Assembly (NCBI GenBank): GCA_030848705.1
Contig: CM061242.1
Span: forward strand, 65,235,064 to 65,299,063
Length of the DNA: 64,000 bases
Reading direction: 5' to 3'
DNA from: Heracleum sosnowskyi
Taxonomy: Eukaryota; Streptophyta; Magnoliopsida; Apiales; Apiaceae
The position numbers were made by a program, and so were the translations under genes. A model generated the notes under the pieces. It did not search any database. It was not told the DNA's origin and was given only the letters and a program-made list of their open reading frames with translations. Below, piece after piece: positions 1 to 11,380 of the stretch. Numbering within the stretch: position 1 is the first letter of the stretch; each line of letters begins with the position of its first letter.

Positions 1-383
1 TCTTCAGTTCCTTCCATTATCAAGTTAATGGTATCCCACATATGTTTCCCGCTTGTACAGTTCATCAACTGATAGCTCATTTCCTTGTCTGCGGAGTCCG
101 CCAATATCAACATTAAACAGGTGTCCAATCGAATCAGTTCTTTGTAAGAATCTGTATACTCAGTAATATCCTTAGGTTGGGTGCCTTGAGGAATCCTGCT
201 ACCATCAGGAGCTGTAGATTCACTAACTGGTTTCATTGGTACAAACGGTCCGTTCTCTAATATGCCAATATACAACGGATTAGATGCCTTGATAAATAAC
301 AGCATCTTTATCTTCCACAAACCGAAATCATCTCTAGTAAACGGGGGAACTTTAATACCAGCGGTTGTCTTTGGAGCACTCAT
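1..383 (-). CDS. Copia gag N-terminus, partial at window edge
   Basis: Reading leftwards from ATG at 383-381, the frame stays open to base 1, about 127 codons. The protein begins MSAPKTTAGIKVPPF and then has the D-F-x-x-W-K-I-K-M-L block that opens the Gag of Copia elements (the DUF4219/UBN2 region). It also has the helical 'MSYQLMNCTSGKHMWDTI' block, typical of Gag that coats RNA in virus-like particles. The ATG is about 160 bases from the primer-binding site, a normal leader length. No stops are seen. The zinc knuckle and everything downstream are outside the window. It differs clearly from the gag proteins of the two full SIRE-like elements, so it is a separate family. Confidence 0.85.
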   Translation of the reverse strand, partial: MSAPKTTAGIKVPPFTRDDFGLWKIKMLLFIKASNPLYIGILENGPFVPMKPVSESTAPDGSRIPQGTQPKDITEYTDSYKELIRLDTCLMLILADSADKEMSYQLMNCTSGKHMWDTINLIMEGTE

Positions 384-529
384 GGTTTCTGAAAATTTCA
401 AATTGTTTAAAATTCAAGAAATTCCAATTAAATGAAAAATTTTGAAAGTTAAAAAATTTGCTTCGAATTTTCACGCTATGTTTGATTTTGGTCTCATTCA
501 CCGGATCTGATTTGTATATCAATCAAGTT

Positions 530-541
530 GCTTTGATACCA
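530..541 (-). promoter_or_regulatory. Primer-binding site (initiator tRNA-Met type)
   Basis: On the minus strand this reads TGGTATCAAAGC, two bases inside the LTR edge. It differs by one base from the usual plant PBS TGGTATCAGAGC complementary to initiator tRNA-Met. Confidence 0.85.
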
Positions 542-689
542 ATTGTTAGGTCCAAAGTATGGTAGAAGGGGGGGGGGGGGGGGTTGAATACGATACTCAC
601 AAATAATTCAATTTCGTTCGCGGATTAATCTTTCAGTTCTATAACGAAATCAAACACACCAAACCAAATCAAGTTTCGGGGAATATATC

Positions 690-706
690 TTTTTATAAAT
701 ATAAAC
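690..706 (-). promoter_or_regulatory. Probable TATA region of the left Copia LTR
   Basis: The minus strand reads TTTATATTTATAAAAAG. It is the best TATA candidate in this LTR and lies about 200 bp downstream of the motif array in the transcription direction. Confidence 0.5.
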
Positions 707-912
707 CTCGAGGGGTGCTATAATTTCTAATCCGTAGATTAGCTTCAATGAGTTTAAGGTTACACAAATACAAAACAATGATCAAATTCTGAGCACTATT
801 AATTCTCTGATAATTTCTCCGGCTCAGTTCTCTCTCTCAGTAATGTTTCTGTGTAGAATGCCTTAACTGAAGAAGACACTATCTTCTCTCGTATTAATTG
901 TAGACTTCATTT

Positions 913-1175
913 GAAAAACCATCGAACCAAACTTGAAGAATCAATCCTGGCCGTTGGATCTTCATCAACTTGAAAAACAAAGAATACTTTTCACCTGCTC
1001 CACAATTTAAAAACCATCGAATGGTTTGAAAAACCATCGAATGAAATAAATCATTTTACCATTCGATAGTTTTTAAAACAAAACTATCGAATGCCAAATT
1101 GATTCATTTTGCTTTACTTTGAATCACTTTTCATTCTATTCAATAGTTTTCTAAATAGAAAAACTATCGAATCAT
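913..1175. repeat. Family-specific motif array AACYATCGAATG in the LTR
   Basis: The motif AAAACYATCGAAT or its complement occurs about seven times: near 913, 1011, 1030, 1058, 1082, 1137 and 1160. Both orientations are present, so neighbouring copies can pair. It is not seen in the other LTR families of this window. Confidence 0.8.
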
Positions 1176-1681
1176 TTTCTTGTCTTTTGACTTTTAATGA
1201 TTACTCTGAGCTCCTGGGTGTTTAAGTAATAGACTGTATCACTTTCTTCTGAGACGATAAAACAATTTGATCTTTTCAGTGCCGTCACCTAGTGCAACTG
1301 GTCTGGTTCACAGATGAATAACACTTGATCAATTCTTCTTTTATGTCAACAATTCAATGCTGCTGATACGTCCCTTGTCGTTCTGGTTGCTTCATTTAAA
1401 TCACTGGAATCCCGTGGTACTTAACCCTAAATCATTCACATACTTCTGTCGTCTTGAAAGTCTTGTTTCTTTTGCTGTCACTGAGGCTTGAACATTTTCA
1501 TGAACTTCTTTCCGTGACCTGTTTACGGACTTCAAGAATACATAGCGTATTTTGATTTTTTGAGTTTACCTTTTCTTCTTTGATTCTGGATTCCCGTGCT
1601 TCTGTTAATATTATTGTTTGTCTTGTCCTTTGTTGAGTTGTAGTTATCTCTTTTACATCTTGTGTTACATTATGCTTTACA

Positions 1682-4058
1682 CTATGCTTACTGTTGTTGT
1701 GATAATAAACTGCTTTCATATATGATATGCAAATGAGAAGTATACATGTTTTATTCCCAAGTACATTGCGATATATAAATTGCATGCTTGTCTTCGAACT
1801 GTTATATATAGTGATACTCGAGGCTATGATTTGATTACGGGCTTCTAAGCTAGATATGGGATATCAATTAGAAGCCAGGTTTTTATAAATACTCTAGGTA
1901 AAGGGCGTATGATTTTATTCTTTAGGCCGGAAGTAGTTATATTTTCTGTATATGTTAAAGGTTATTTCCGATAAAGATATCGGGTAATTGTTATTCGATG
2001 ATTATTTATTTAATGAATATTATTTTTGAATATTCATTTAAGGCTTATTTATTCAACGAATATTATTTTGAATATTCATTCAAGGTTTATTTATTTAATG
2101 AATATCATTTTGAATATTCATTTAATCACTATTTATTTAATGAATATCATTTTGAATATTCATTTAATCATTATTTATTTAATGAATATTATTTTGAATA
2201 TTCATTCAAGGTTTATTTACTTAATGATTATTATTTTGAATATTCATTTAATCACTATTTATTTAATGAATACTATTCTTGAATATTCGTTTAAAGTTTA
2301 TTTATTTAATAAATATTATTCGATTATTTATTAAATACTTTTAACACGTTTTAAAATGAGTTGTATTATTTAAAGTTTATCCTCGACCTTCAATAATTAC
2401 GAAGGATATTCTAAGCTGTACTATTAATTATTTTAAATCAAGGCGAGGTTCCCAAACACTGTTTTTCCATTCAAATCTATCTTTTAAGAGGATTTAAATA
2501 CTCGCTCAACTACCAAAAATATGGGGAACCTAATTTAAGTGACTGCTACTCATTTTAAACTCTCAACTCAAAACTGTCAGGGGACAGATATTTTCTCGGA
2601 GCAATTTAATTGCTGCAAGTCGAATGTTGTGTTACTACCTCAACGATCGAGGAGTAAATTGATGGAACAAGTCAATATCGATTAACAAGCAATAGCTTGG
2701 GAAATATTGGAGAATCTTCCTTTCCAACCTAGATATAACTACTTAGTGGAGTCGTATCAACAAGTATTACACTTGGGGAAAGGAGGACGATCTTTACGTT
2801 TCAGAGTCACGGATTTCATCCGAACTAGGAGTGGTGTAAGAGGTCCAGTTGCGCCGACCCATCCATTTTATTGCCCCAAATGGGCCAGGAGATCCGGGAA
2901 GGCGGTAGACAATGTCAGGCTATCGTGATTCTTCCATCTACATGTAGAAAACATATTTTTGTTGTACGACCTGCTACTGATCATAGTAAGGTTGGGACAA
3001 CGGGCGCGGTAGCAACTCCGGTATTAGTTCATCATCCAATTTTGGATATTCCTGCAACATGTATTGGTGAGAAGAACCGATCTTGTTGACAGGGGGTCGA
3101 AAAGTGTTCAAAGAAAATGAAGTTGCAATAAATCCTTGTAACTTCATCTTTTATTTTATGAGTTATGACTCTGATAAAACCTTACTCAGATTATATATGC
3201 ATAAGTGGATTTTGGGTTACGGAAACCTTATACTAATTTTCCTCGTAACTTCATCTTTTATATTATACTAGTATTTTATCCGTTTAATGCGTAGCATGTG
3301 GTTATAAAGATATTGAACGGTATGGTATTTTGAATCAATAAATAGGCTTTAAGCCTTGATTCTAATGATAACCTCTATTTTAAAAAGATATGTCTTGAGT
3401 CTTGGTTTACCATACTGATACCAAGGATTTTCCTAAAGGATTTACGAAGAGTATTTGAGTATGATTATAAGTCATACGGTATTTTAAACGGTATACTATT
3501 TTGGGGTTAGACCCTAGTAGTGATAAAAGTTTTGATCCCATATGGATTATCTCCCTAAAAGGTTTAAAGATTTAAACTGGGATAGATTTCTTGCTGAGCA
3601 CTATTAGCTCATTCTTGCTTTATTAAATCTTTCAGCCTGAGGAAAACATTGCCGAATCCACCTCGTGTTACGAGAGCAAGGGAATGGAGAGACCACCCTG
3701 GAGTTAGTTGATGCAGGATGGATACTGTCGGTATGAGCAGAATAGTTGCAGCTTGAATTAGTGAGAATTATTTTGAGTGGGTTTGTATTACTAAACCTTG
3801 TATAGAATTGTGAGGTCTATTATTGTAACTTCAGGTAAAGGTTGTAAATAATAGATGAGATCATGGATAGTACATTTGGATTGTAATAACAAATGTTACT
3901 TATTGTTGCTCATTTCCAAGGCTATAAATTGTGTGTGTGTGCGTAAGTTATTGGGGTCTTTGGAGTTGTATTAGAAGATTGTTGTAAGTAATGCAGGTAT
4001 GGTATATTGATGGAGCGTGACAACCCAGATTCCTGACCCCGGATCTGGGGGTGTTACA
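1682..4058 (+). repeat. 5' LTR of the Tekay-like element, 3' half (2377 bp)
   Basis: It aligns end to end with 10727-13103 with the same total length. I count about 42 mismatches by eye, roughly 1.8%. It ends GGGGGTGTTACA immediately before the PBS. It contains an AT-rich tandem array (1998-2335). Small ORFs inside it recur at the same offsets in the other LTR, but I see no recognisable domain and treat them as chance. Confidence 0.9.
1998..2335 (+). repeat. AT-rich tandem array, about 43-bp unit, about 7 copies
   Basis: Each unit contains TTTATTTAATGAATAT, a short spacer, then AATATTCATT. The half-sites AATGAATAT and ATATTCATT are inverted repeats, so each unit can form a hairpin. The same array is present at 11043-11380 in the 3' LTR. 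Confidence 0.9.
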
Positions 4059-4062
4059 GAAA

Positions 4063-4074
4063 TGGTATCAGAGC
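4063..4074 (+). promoter_or_regulatory. Primer-binding site TGGTATCAGAGC
   Basis: An exact plant initiator tRNA-Met type PBS, four bases after the LTR end GTTACA at 4058. It fixes the strand of the element as plus. Confidence 0.95.
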
Positions 4075-6569
4075 GTTAAGTTATAAACTTGGATATGAGA
4101 GTGTTAAGAGTTATATCGAAGTAAGAGAATGACGAGAGGACTCATATAGAGTTCGTTAAGTGGACTACCGGAAGTAGTGCCACTGAGGATGTTAAGATTA
4201 AAGAGTTTAGTTGAGGACTTATCGGGGACCGATAGGACCGTTGAAGAACATCATAATGATGAGAAGGACGTTTAGAATTGTACACGGATTATCAAAAACA
4301 TTAAGATAAAACGCGAAGCGGAGTCTCGGTTGCAGTTGGGGTAAGGTCGGAATGGCCAATACCAATGGATAACTTGACTTAGTAAGAACCTAAGTGTTTG
4401 AAGTTCATCATAGTTCGCCACGAGAAGGCAGCACATGTGAAGATTGAGACGTTTACAGTCCTTTACGCGATCCGAATTACTAAATTGCGTGGACTAGTTA
4501 GGGCATTATCTTGTGTATGAGGTCCAAGCCTTGAGAACAACGATTCCACAAGAGTTGGTGTCTTTTACGTCGATGGGTAGTTTGTTACCTAAACAGGAGA
4601 CTGTTGCGTACGTGTAGTACCAGAACGTTATCGTGAGACGAACGTGCTAAATCGCATCGCGAGTACATTTCGTACGATAGGCCATGATGGCTCAACTCAG
4701 AAATCAAAGATATGAAGAATGAATAGCGTGATTCTGATAAAGACACATATGGTTGCAACGAGCAATGCGACAATCTCAGGACCTACGAGGGACGAGACCT
4801 ATGGTGGCCTGGGGTTGGATTCGTTCGATATGACCAGTGTTAAGAAATTACATATACGTTAATCGACCTTCATCTTTTGAGGATGTGTTGATGCAGCCGT
4901 AGGAGGCCCAATCTTTGAACAATTATCGGGGAATGGCGAATATGTTTCGAACTCCCGACCTAGTTAAGGACCTGTACGATTTTGAGGTACCGTTGGTTAG
5001 TACCATAAGCCATAAAGGCAGAAAGATAAGATCATCCTCGTACGGGTGATGTTAGAAATTATGATGACCATTGACTTCTTGGTATCTACTTGCTGGTACA
5101 CTCCTCAATCTAAAACTGTTCATGCCCGTGTTACCTTGAATAATTCATGTCAGGTAACCTTTCTAGTTTCCTACTTCAACTTGGGATGCAACCAACCATT
5201 GCTATATTCATTTTATTTCTTTTCTTTTCTCCTCTCATTACCTTTGAGGTTTAAATACGCAGAGTTAACTTACCATTACTCACCGGAGCGCTTTGTTCGT
5301 GCCCTAGGATGACCGAAAGAGGGAACCATTATTTATCTATCCTTCTAGGTCTATATTTTATTCTTTATTCTTTCAATTATCTAAGGAATGTTCAATTAAT
5401 GCTTCCTTAATTATTTGACGAATATTCTTTAACGCTTATTTTGATATTCGATTTATTTTTTTTCATACTTGGACTCCTCAGTCGAGTTCATAAATATCTA
5501 GCTATGTGTCTAAAACATAGATGATGTATATTTCAGAGACTACTCGTAAATTCTTTTCTTCTATTAAGAAGAGATTTGCACAGCAGACGTTAAAAACTTA
5601 GAAGGGATATCAATTTGATATTGATATTCCGAATTCAATTCTATTGGAAAATTTGATAAAGTTTATGTACGGAGACACCTTTGGGTGGACCGTTTCACTG
5701 ATGAGAAATGTTTGGTGGGAGGTTATCGATTGTTCCGATACCAAGAATTTCATATTCATATCATATATTTTATTCCTATTCATATCATATATGTCGAGAT
5801 TTTTGTACTAATAAATTGAAAATGGCTAATTGCATGTGCCATAATGAGTGACTAGTTAATTGTTCTAACTAGTTGAAATTTTAATGATATGATGAAAATC
5901 TAGCTAATCATCCTAGCTAGATGCTGCGTTCCAAACCAATCAAACTAGCAAATTTTGTTCAGCTAGTTGTTAATGTTTCTTGAAATGAACTAGTTATTGT
6001 TTCACTAAGTTCAACTTTCGGTCAAATTTATATAAGTGAATTCACGATGCATTTATGCAGTGAAGTATGGTGGGAAGATTTTCAAATGATAATTTGAATG
6101 AGACCCAACCAGGTCGCCCCCCTCAGCGAGAATTTTGCAAAGTTTTTTTTTTATATATCTAAAGCATTCAGTTTCTTGAAGTATTCTTGGTACCATGCAA
6201 GTATTTTCCTGAGAATTTGGAAAAAGAGAGTGTTGAAGCTGAGAGCTAAAACAAATGAGTCCAATAAATTATGAATCGAAGTTTACGGAAATTGCCAAGG
6301 TTTGTTTCGCATGATGCGAATTCAGAATAACGAAGAATTTGAAACGACTGATTATGTTACCTTGGTTAATGAAACGACTATGATAGAAATGGAAGCAAAG
6401 TGGACGAGAAAGAAATGGGCATAAAGAAAATAGAGTATGAAACGCGAATAGATTGAGAAAGAAAGGAAGTAAGAATTCAGAGTGTTGGACGAGGAAACGT
6501 TTGACCTCCAAGGAGTGAAACTTGTTTAGCAACTGTGATGTATACGAAACGGGAGGTACCTAGTGTAAA
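4075..6569 (+). pseudogene. Degenerate gag region of the Tekay-like element
   Basis: This is where gag and protease should lie, but no reading frame longer than about 90 codons survives and I can find no clean Gag or protease motif. The stretch at about 5060-6060 looks different in composition (AT-rich, with CTAGCTAG-like repeats) and could be a decayed insertion. The short ORFs at 4585-4773 and 5046-5312 have no supporting features. Assignment rests on position between the PBS and the RT. Confidence 0.5.
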
Positions 6570-7553
6570 GACTATCCATTTGGTTAACGAGTTCGAGGAT
6601 GTATTTCCAGAAGATCTTCCGGGGTTACCACCCGATAAAAAAATAGAGTTGCTATAGAATTAGCTCCAAGAACGACGCCAGTTTTGAAGGCCCCGTACCG
6701 ACTAGCCCTAGTCGAGATGAAGAAATTAGTCGCTCAATTGTGGAAATTGTTAGGGGAAGGAATGATAAGACCAAGTGTGTTACCGTGGGATGCACCCGTG
6801 TTATTGGTGAAGAAAAAGGACGGCAGCATGAGGCTGTGCATAGAGTATCGAGAGCTAAATAGGCTAATCGTTAAGAATGAATACCCCTGCCAAGGATCGG
6901 TGATTTGATAGATCGGCTGCATGATGCAGTTAAATTCTCGAATATTGATTAAGAACTGGATACCACCAATTGAATATTAAGCCTGAGAACGTACCCAAGA
7001 CTGCGTTTCGCACCAAGTATGGACACTACGAGTTTTTAGTAATGTCGTTTGGGCTGACAAATGCCCTTGCAGCTTTCATGGACGTGCTTAATCGACTTTT
7101 CAAGAATTATTTGGATAAGTATGTCATAGTGGCATCGGCAATATTTAGGTTTACCTCAAAGACCGAGGAAGAACATGCAGAACATTTGAGGATCGTGTTA
7201 GAAGCACTGAGGAGAGAAAAGTTATATGCCAAGTTCTCAAAGTGCGAGTTTTGGCTTAAGGAAGTACAATTTTAGGACATGTGGTCAACAGTAAAGGAGT
7301 ATTGGTTGACCCTGCAAAGATAGGAGACGTTTCAAACTAGGAAAGACCAACCACACCAACCGAGGTGAGTAATTTTGTGGATTTAGTCGAATATTACCGA
7401 AGATGTGTACAAGATTTTGCTAAGATAGCAGCCCCAATGACCAGACTTACTCGAAAGACTGAAAAAGTTGAATGGATCGAGAAATGTGAGAAAATTCCCA
7501 GGAATCATAAGGTGTATCTTACCAAGTTGGGATTCCAAATGTTCAAGAAATGA
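6570..7553 (+). pseudogene. Chromovirus-type reverse transcriptase and RNase H start, broken
   Basis: Three reading-frame pieces make up the start of a Ty3/Gypsy pol. First comes the pre-RT linker with the 'EFEDVFPEDLPGLPPD' block (6590-6640). Next is the RT fingers block with 'PVLLVKKKDGSMRLCIEYRELN' (6780-6870), then the palm region with 'TAFRTKYGHYEFLVMSFGLTNA' (6990-7070). The RNase H-proximal block 'YYRRCVQDFAKIAAPMTRLT' is at 7390-7460. The catalytic YVDD-like motif is changed to 'KYVIVASAI' near 7120, and stops and frameshifts separate the pieces. It cannot encode an active polymerase. Confidence 0.85.
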
Positions 7554-7994
7554 AAGATGCTAAATCTTCGGAATGACTAATAAGAAGAACTGAAAGGATG
7601 AAGTTTGAAGTCACGAGAACATAAAGGATTATTTAAAGGTCCTGAATGAGCCAGAACGAATTAAGGAATAAAGATTTGTCATAAAGAGACAGCTACACCG
7701 AGAGTACAAAAAGGTAAAGAAGGTTAAGGAAATGTTATAAGTGGTCGGATAAATAAAAGGATTTATCGATTGGTAAACAAGTATTGGATATGTTAGAAAA
7801 TGAAGGCAGAACAAAGACCTAGTTGACTATCACAGTTAATAGAGATTCCTGATTAGGATTGTAATTTTACTATAATGGATTCTATGATAGGATCAACAAG
7901 AATCAAGTCGGACTATGACGTCAATTGAGCTATAATTGATGGATCGAATGAGTCTACTCATATTTTGTTATCAGCAAGAGATCGTTAACCGAAG

Positions 7995-8185
7995 AGTTAC
8001 GAAAGAGATAGTTGGGTGACGTGGAGTTCCAGTCACCATCGTGTCAGATAAGAACCAATGATTGAACTCCCGATTCGGGAAGAGTTTTCCAAACATGTTT
8101 GGCGACGAGATTGAGTGTGAGCACTAAGTAGGATCCGCAAACCGACGGACCGACCGGAAGAAACATTTTAGAGAACCGAAGTTAC
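7995..8185 (+). pseudogene. Integrase catalytic-core remnant of the Tekay-like element
   Basis: Translation around 8010-8070 gives 'RGVPVTIVSDKN', matching the chromovirus integrase segment around the second catalytic Asp. Further on, 'SRFGKSFPNMFGDEI' and a block resembling 'QTDGQ.ER' near 8135-8155 follow the family order. In-frame stops break it repeatedly. No zinc-binding domain or chromodomain could be read. Confidence 0.65.
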
Positions 8186-8380
8186 GGTAAGTGTTGTACC
8201 GCCGATTGCAAGAATAATCGAATGTTGATAGAAAATGGGTGTATATGAGCATAGCCAGAATTGGCTTATATAAAGCGTCCGGTAGATATCACAGACCGAA
8301 ATGAGAAATTGTTGTAATGAAACCAGAGAGTTGAAGAGTAACCTCGGCTATTTTCTTAGATTCCGGGACGGAATCCTTTT

Positions 8381-8393
8381 AAGGAGGGGAGAC
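8381..8393 (+). promoter_or_regulatory. Polypurine tract
   Basis: AAGGAGGGGAGAC lies directly before the TGTAATAACCCC start of the 3' LTR. This is the standard position of the plus-strand primer. Confidence 0.85.
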
Positions 8394-8830
8394 TGTAATA
8401 ACCCCAAATTTTGGACTTAGTTAAAAAAAAAAAATTATTTTATTTTATTTTATTTTATTTTTTTTGATGAATAGTAAATTTCTGAACCGAAAAAGATTTT
8501 CAGACCACCCTATGTACGAGTCGGGATAATGAACTTTCGAAGTCGTATTAGTGATCTACTATGAAAATGAAGGAATGCAAAAGCTTTCATAATTAGAAAA
8601 AAGAGCATTTTCTGTTTTCACCGAAATTTCACCTATTACGGATGGATTAATCATTATTTAAATATATTGGAGGATTTTAAATTATCAATTCCATGGATAT
8701 GGATTTAGTAAAGTTATTAAGATATCAAGAACGTTTACGGTAAACTACTTCGATAGAACACTTAAGAAATCCTTGCGAGCGTTCAACGGGATTAAAGCGG
8801 TAACAGAACAAGGCGACACAAATGAGAGTA

Positions 8831-8838
8831 TATAAATA
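8831..8838 (+). promoter_or_regulatory. TATA box of the Tekay-like LTR
   Basis: TATAAATA lies 437 bp into the LTR and is the clearest TATA box in this LTR. Start-site position is inferred, not seen. Confidence 0.6.
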
Positions 8839-11042
8839 CCATTTATATTCCAAGATTCAAGCTCGAACCATTTTAATTAAGTATTCGATTGTTAGGACGA
8901 ATAGTGAATAGTTACTATTCACTGCGAGAATCGCGTAGAGTTTTATTCGCTCTTTTTAGGAAATATTTTCGAATCGTTTCAAGAGAAAACGCAAAGGAAA
9001 TTGGACACAACAATTGTTTGAGGATTTAGGCCACACTATTACCTTGGAGTGCAACATATAAGTTGTAACAATTGATTTTTATTAGATTAGAAAGTGAGGA
9101 ATCCAATTGGTGAAAGAAAGGAGAACTCAAGTGATGAAGGAGCAAGTCAACTACAACATGGGTGATGTTTTAACAACTTTGCCAAAAAGAGGTATGCATA
9201 ACCACAACCATACAAGTGTCAAGACCAGATCTAACACTTTAATAAAGTGATATTGATAAGGATTAAGAGATAATATCATTTAGAAAGAACAAAGTAGCAA
9301 GCAAACACTCTCCACTGCCCAGCAGGAACATCAAGGAAAGAAAAATTCATATCTCCACTTCTATCCATCCTTAAATCACCGAATTTTAACCATAGCTTCT
9401 ACACTCCATGGATAACATTATTTAAAAATTTCATGGTCAACAAAGGAGTGTAGCCTTGCCAAATCTCTTCCCCAAGTTGGAGAACCCAATCTGTCTAGTT
9501 TCTGTCCAGCGGAAAGATGGGGCTCAAAACCCTAGCTAGGAAGCTTCAAATTTGATGATCTATAACTCAAAAGAAATCTTATGAAGAGAACAAGGTCTGG
9601 TAAATAATTTAGCACCAAACTCTTATTTTTCGATTTGTTATGGATTTTACAAGATGAGTATGAATAGTAACTTTTCATGATTCTTGATTTTGTTTCTTAA
9701 GGATTAAGCTTGTTAAGGTTTGTTCAAAGCTCAAGGAAGGATTATAAACTATTTTTAGTGTATATGAAGCATCATGGAAGGTATAAACTCTTGAAACTCA
9801 TAGTTATAAATTGATTTATATGGTTAGTTTTAAGTATAGTTTAGTTAGTTTGATTATAAGGATGAATGGTTGATTTTGATGAAAGTATGGTGTAGTTTTG
9901 ATGGTGAATAAGTAGATGTTGGTTTTGACTATGGTTGATGATGTTTATGGATTAGTCATGGTGTTGAAGAAATGAGTTTGATGATTGGTTGGTTGATTAT
10001 GTAAAGATGATGATTTAAAATTTGGAATCACTAAAACATAGCCGTCGTAATGCCCGATTTTCCTTAACCTTGTTTTGCTTGTGATATTCGAACCTAGTAA
10101 CTTCTGCCCAAGATCACCACGGCCCATGTTTGTGTAGGCCTTAGTTCAAGGTTCGTTTTGGTGTGAAGATCATGTGAATACGATTTACGGTTTAGGAGAA
10201 ACATGTGTTTTAGTGTAAGACGTTCGTTAAACCAAACCGTGCCACTTAGTCAACTTTGAGGCTATGATCGAACCACTTAGAAGTCATAATAAAATGTGAA
10301 ACTTTGTGATAACATGCTAGGTATGTTAAGGAAGACCCTCGAATAGATTTCGTGCTAAAAGGATTAAATCTCAATTTTATAAAAATGCGTGAGCGAGCAT
10401 GCTCGAGTGGAAGTTCTTAAGGAGTTAACTTGAAAATGGACTTTGTACTTGAGATATTATATACTTAGTATGGTGAAAGCGTTTAAGTTATTAATCTTGA
10501 ACCTTGTGTTGATTCTAGATTACTGGACCAACTTGAGACTTATTGCTACTTCGGGATTTCCAGGTAAGTTTTCTCATTCCCTGCTATGTTTTAAAGTAAA
10601 ATATTCTGATGATGCATATGCATATGTATTATGCATGCTTTCAAAGCTCACATCGTATATAGATGTGATGGTATTAAAAATAATGAGAGGTAATATATGC
10701 ATATGATAGATGCAAGTTTTCGAAACCTATGCTTACTGTTGTTGTGATAATAAACTGCTTTCATATATGATATGCAAATGAGAAGTATACATGTTTTATT
10801 CCCAAGTACACTGCGATATATAAATTGCATGCTTGTCTTCGAATTGTTATATATAGTGATACTCGAGGCTATGATTTGATTACGGGCTTCTAAGCTAGAT
10901 ATGGGATATCAGTTAGAAGCCAGGTTTTTATAAATGGTCTAGGTAAAGGGCGTTTGATTTTATTCTTTAGGCCGGAAGTAGTTATATTTTCTGTATATGT
11001 TAAAGGTTATTTCCGATAAAGATATCGGGTAATTGTTATTCG

Positions 11043-11380
11043 GTGATTATTTATTTAATGAATATTATTTTTGAATATTCATTTAAGGCTTATTTATTCA
11101 ACGAATATTATTTTGAATATTCATTCAAGGTTTATTTATTTAATGAATATCATTTTGAATATTCATTTAATCACTATTTATTTAATTAATATCATTTTGA
11201 ATATTCATTTAATCATTATTTATTTAATGAATATTATTTTGAATATTCATTCAAGGTTTATTTACTTAATGATTATTATTTTGAATATTCATTTAATCAC
11301 TATTTATTTAATGAATATTATTCTTGAATATTCGTTTAAAGTTTATTTATTTAATAAATATTATTCGATTATTTATTAAA
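11043..11380 (+). repeat. AT-rich tandem array, 3' LTR copy
   Basis: The counterpart of 1998-2335, with the same unit count and order and only scattered base changes. The array was therefore copied with the element rather than expanded after insertion. Confidence 0.9.

Larger units (their letters stand above)
1..1681 (-). mobile_element. SIRE-like Ty1/Copia retrotransposon, 5' end only (LTR, PBS, gag start)
   Basis: The element reads leftwards: LTR, tRNA-type primer-binding site, then gag running out of the window at base 1. It interrupts the 5' LTR of the Tekay-like element: the uninterrupted copy of that LTR reads straight through the matching point at 10727. The expected target duplication is therefore CTATG (1682-1686), whose partner lies off-window. 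The LTR carries the conserved G-rich block of the SIRE-like families seen elsewhere here. Lineage is inferred from gag, PBS and this block; pol is not visible. Confidence 0.85.
544..1681 (-). repeat. 5' LTR of the left Copia element (1138 bp)
   Basis: Bounded by TGTTAGG at 544 and ..TTTACA at 1681, so TG...CA on both strands. A run of 16 G lies at 568-583 in the context TAGAA-Gn-TTGAATAC, which the other SIRE-like LTRs in this window share with shorter runs. A TATA-like stretch (690-706, minus) lies downstream of an array of AACCATCGAATG-type motifs at 913-1175. Only one LTR is visible, so its age cannot be judged. Confidence 0.85.

Noticed and set aside
1498..1785. 95-codon ORF on the minus strand, partly repeated at 10648-10830
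   Set aside because: It crosses the Copia/Tekay LTR junction at 1681; the repeated part is LTR sequence with no domain.
1998..2334. Two overlapping ORFs with repeated NEYYFEYSF / LIYSTNIILN peptides
   Set aside because: These are translations of the AT-rich tandem array in the LTR; the repeat unit, not a protein, explains the pattern.
2707..3271. Small ORFs recurring in both Tekay LTRs (also 11752-12316)
   Set aside because: Duplication follows from LTR identity. No motif, and changes between copies do not favour the protein.
5046..5312. 88-codon ORF in the Tekay internal region
   Set aside because: No similarity to gag or protease that I recognise; composition like the surrounding decayed DNA.
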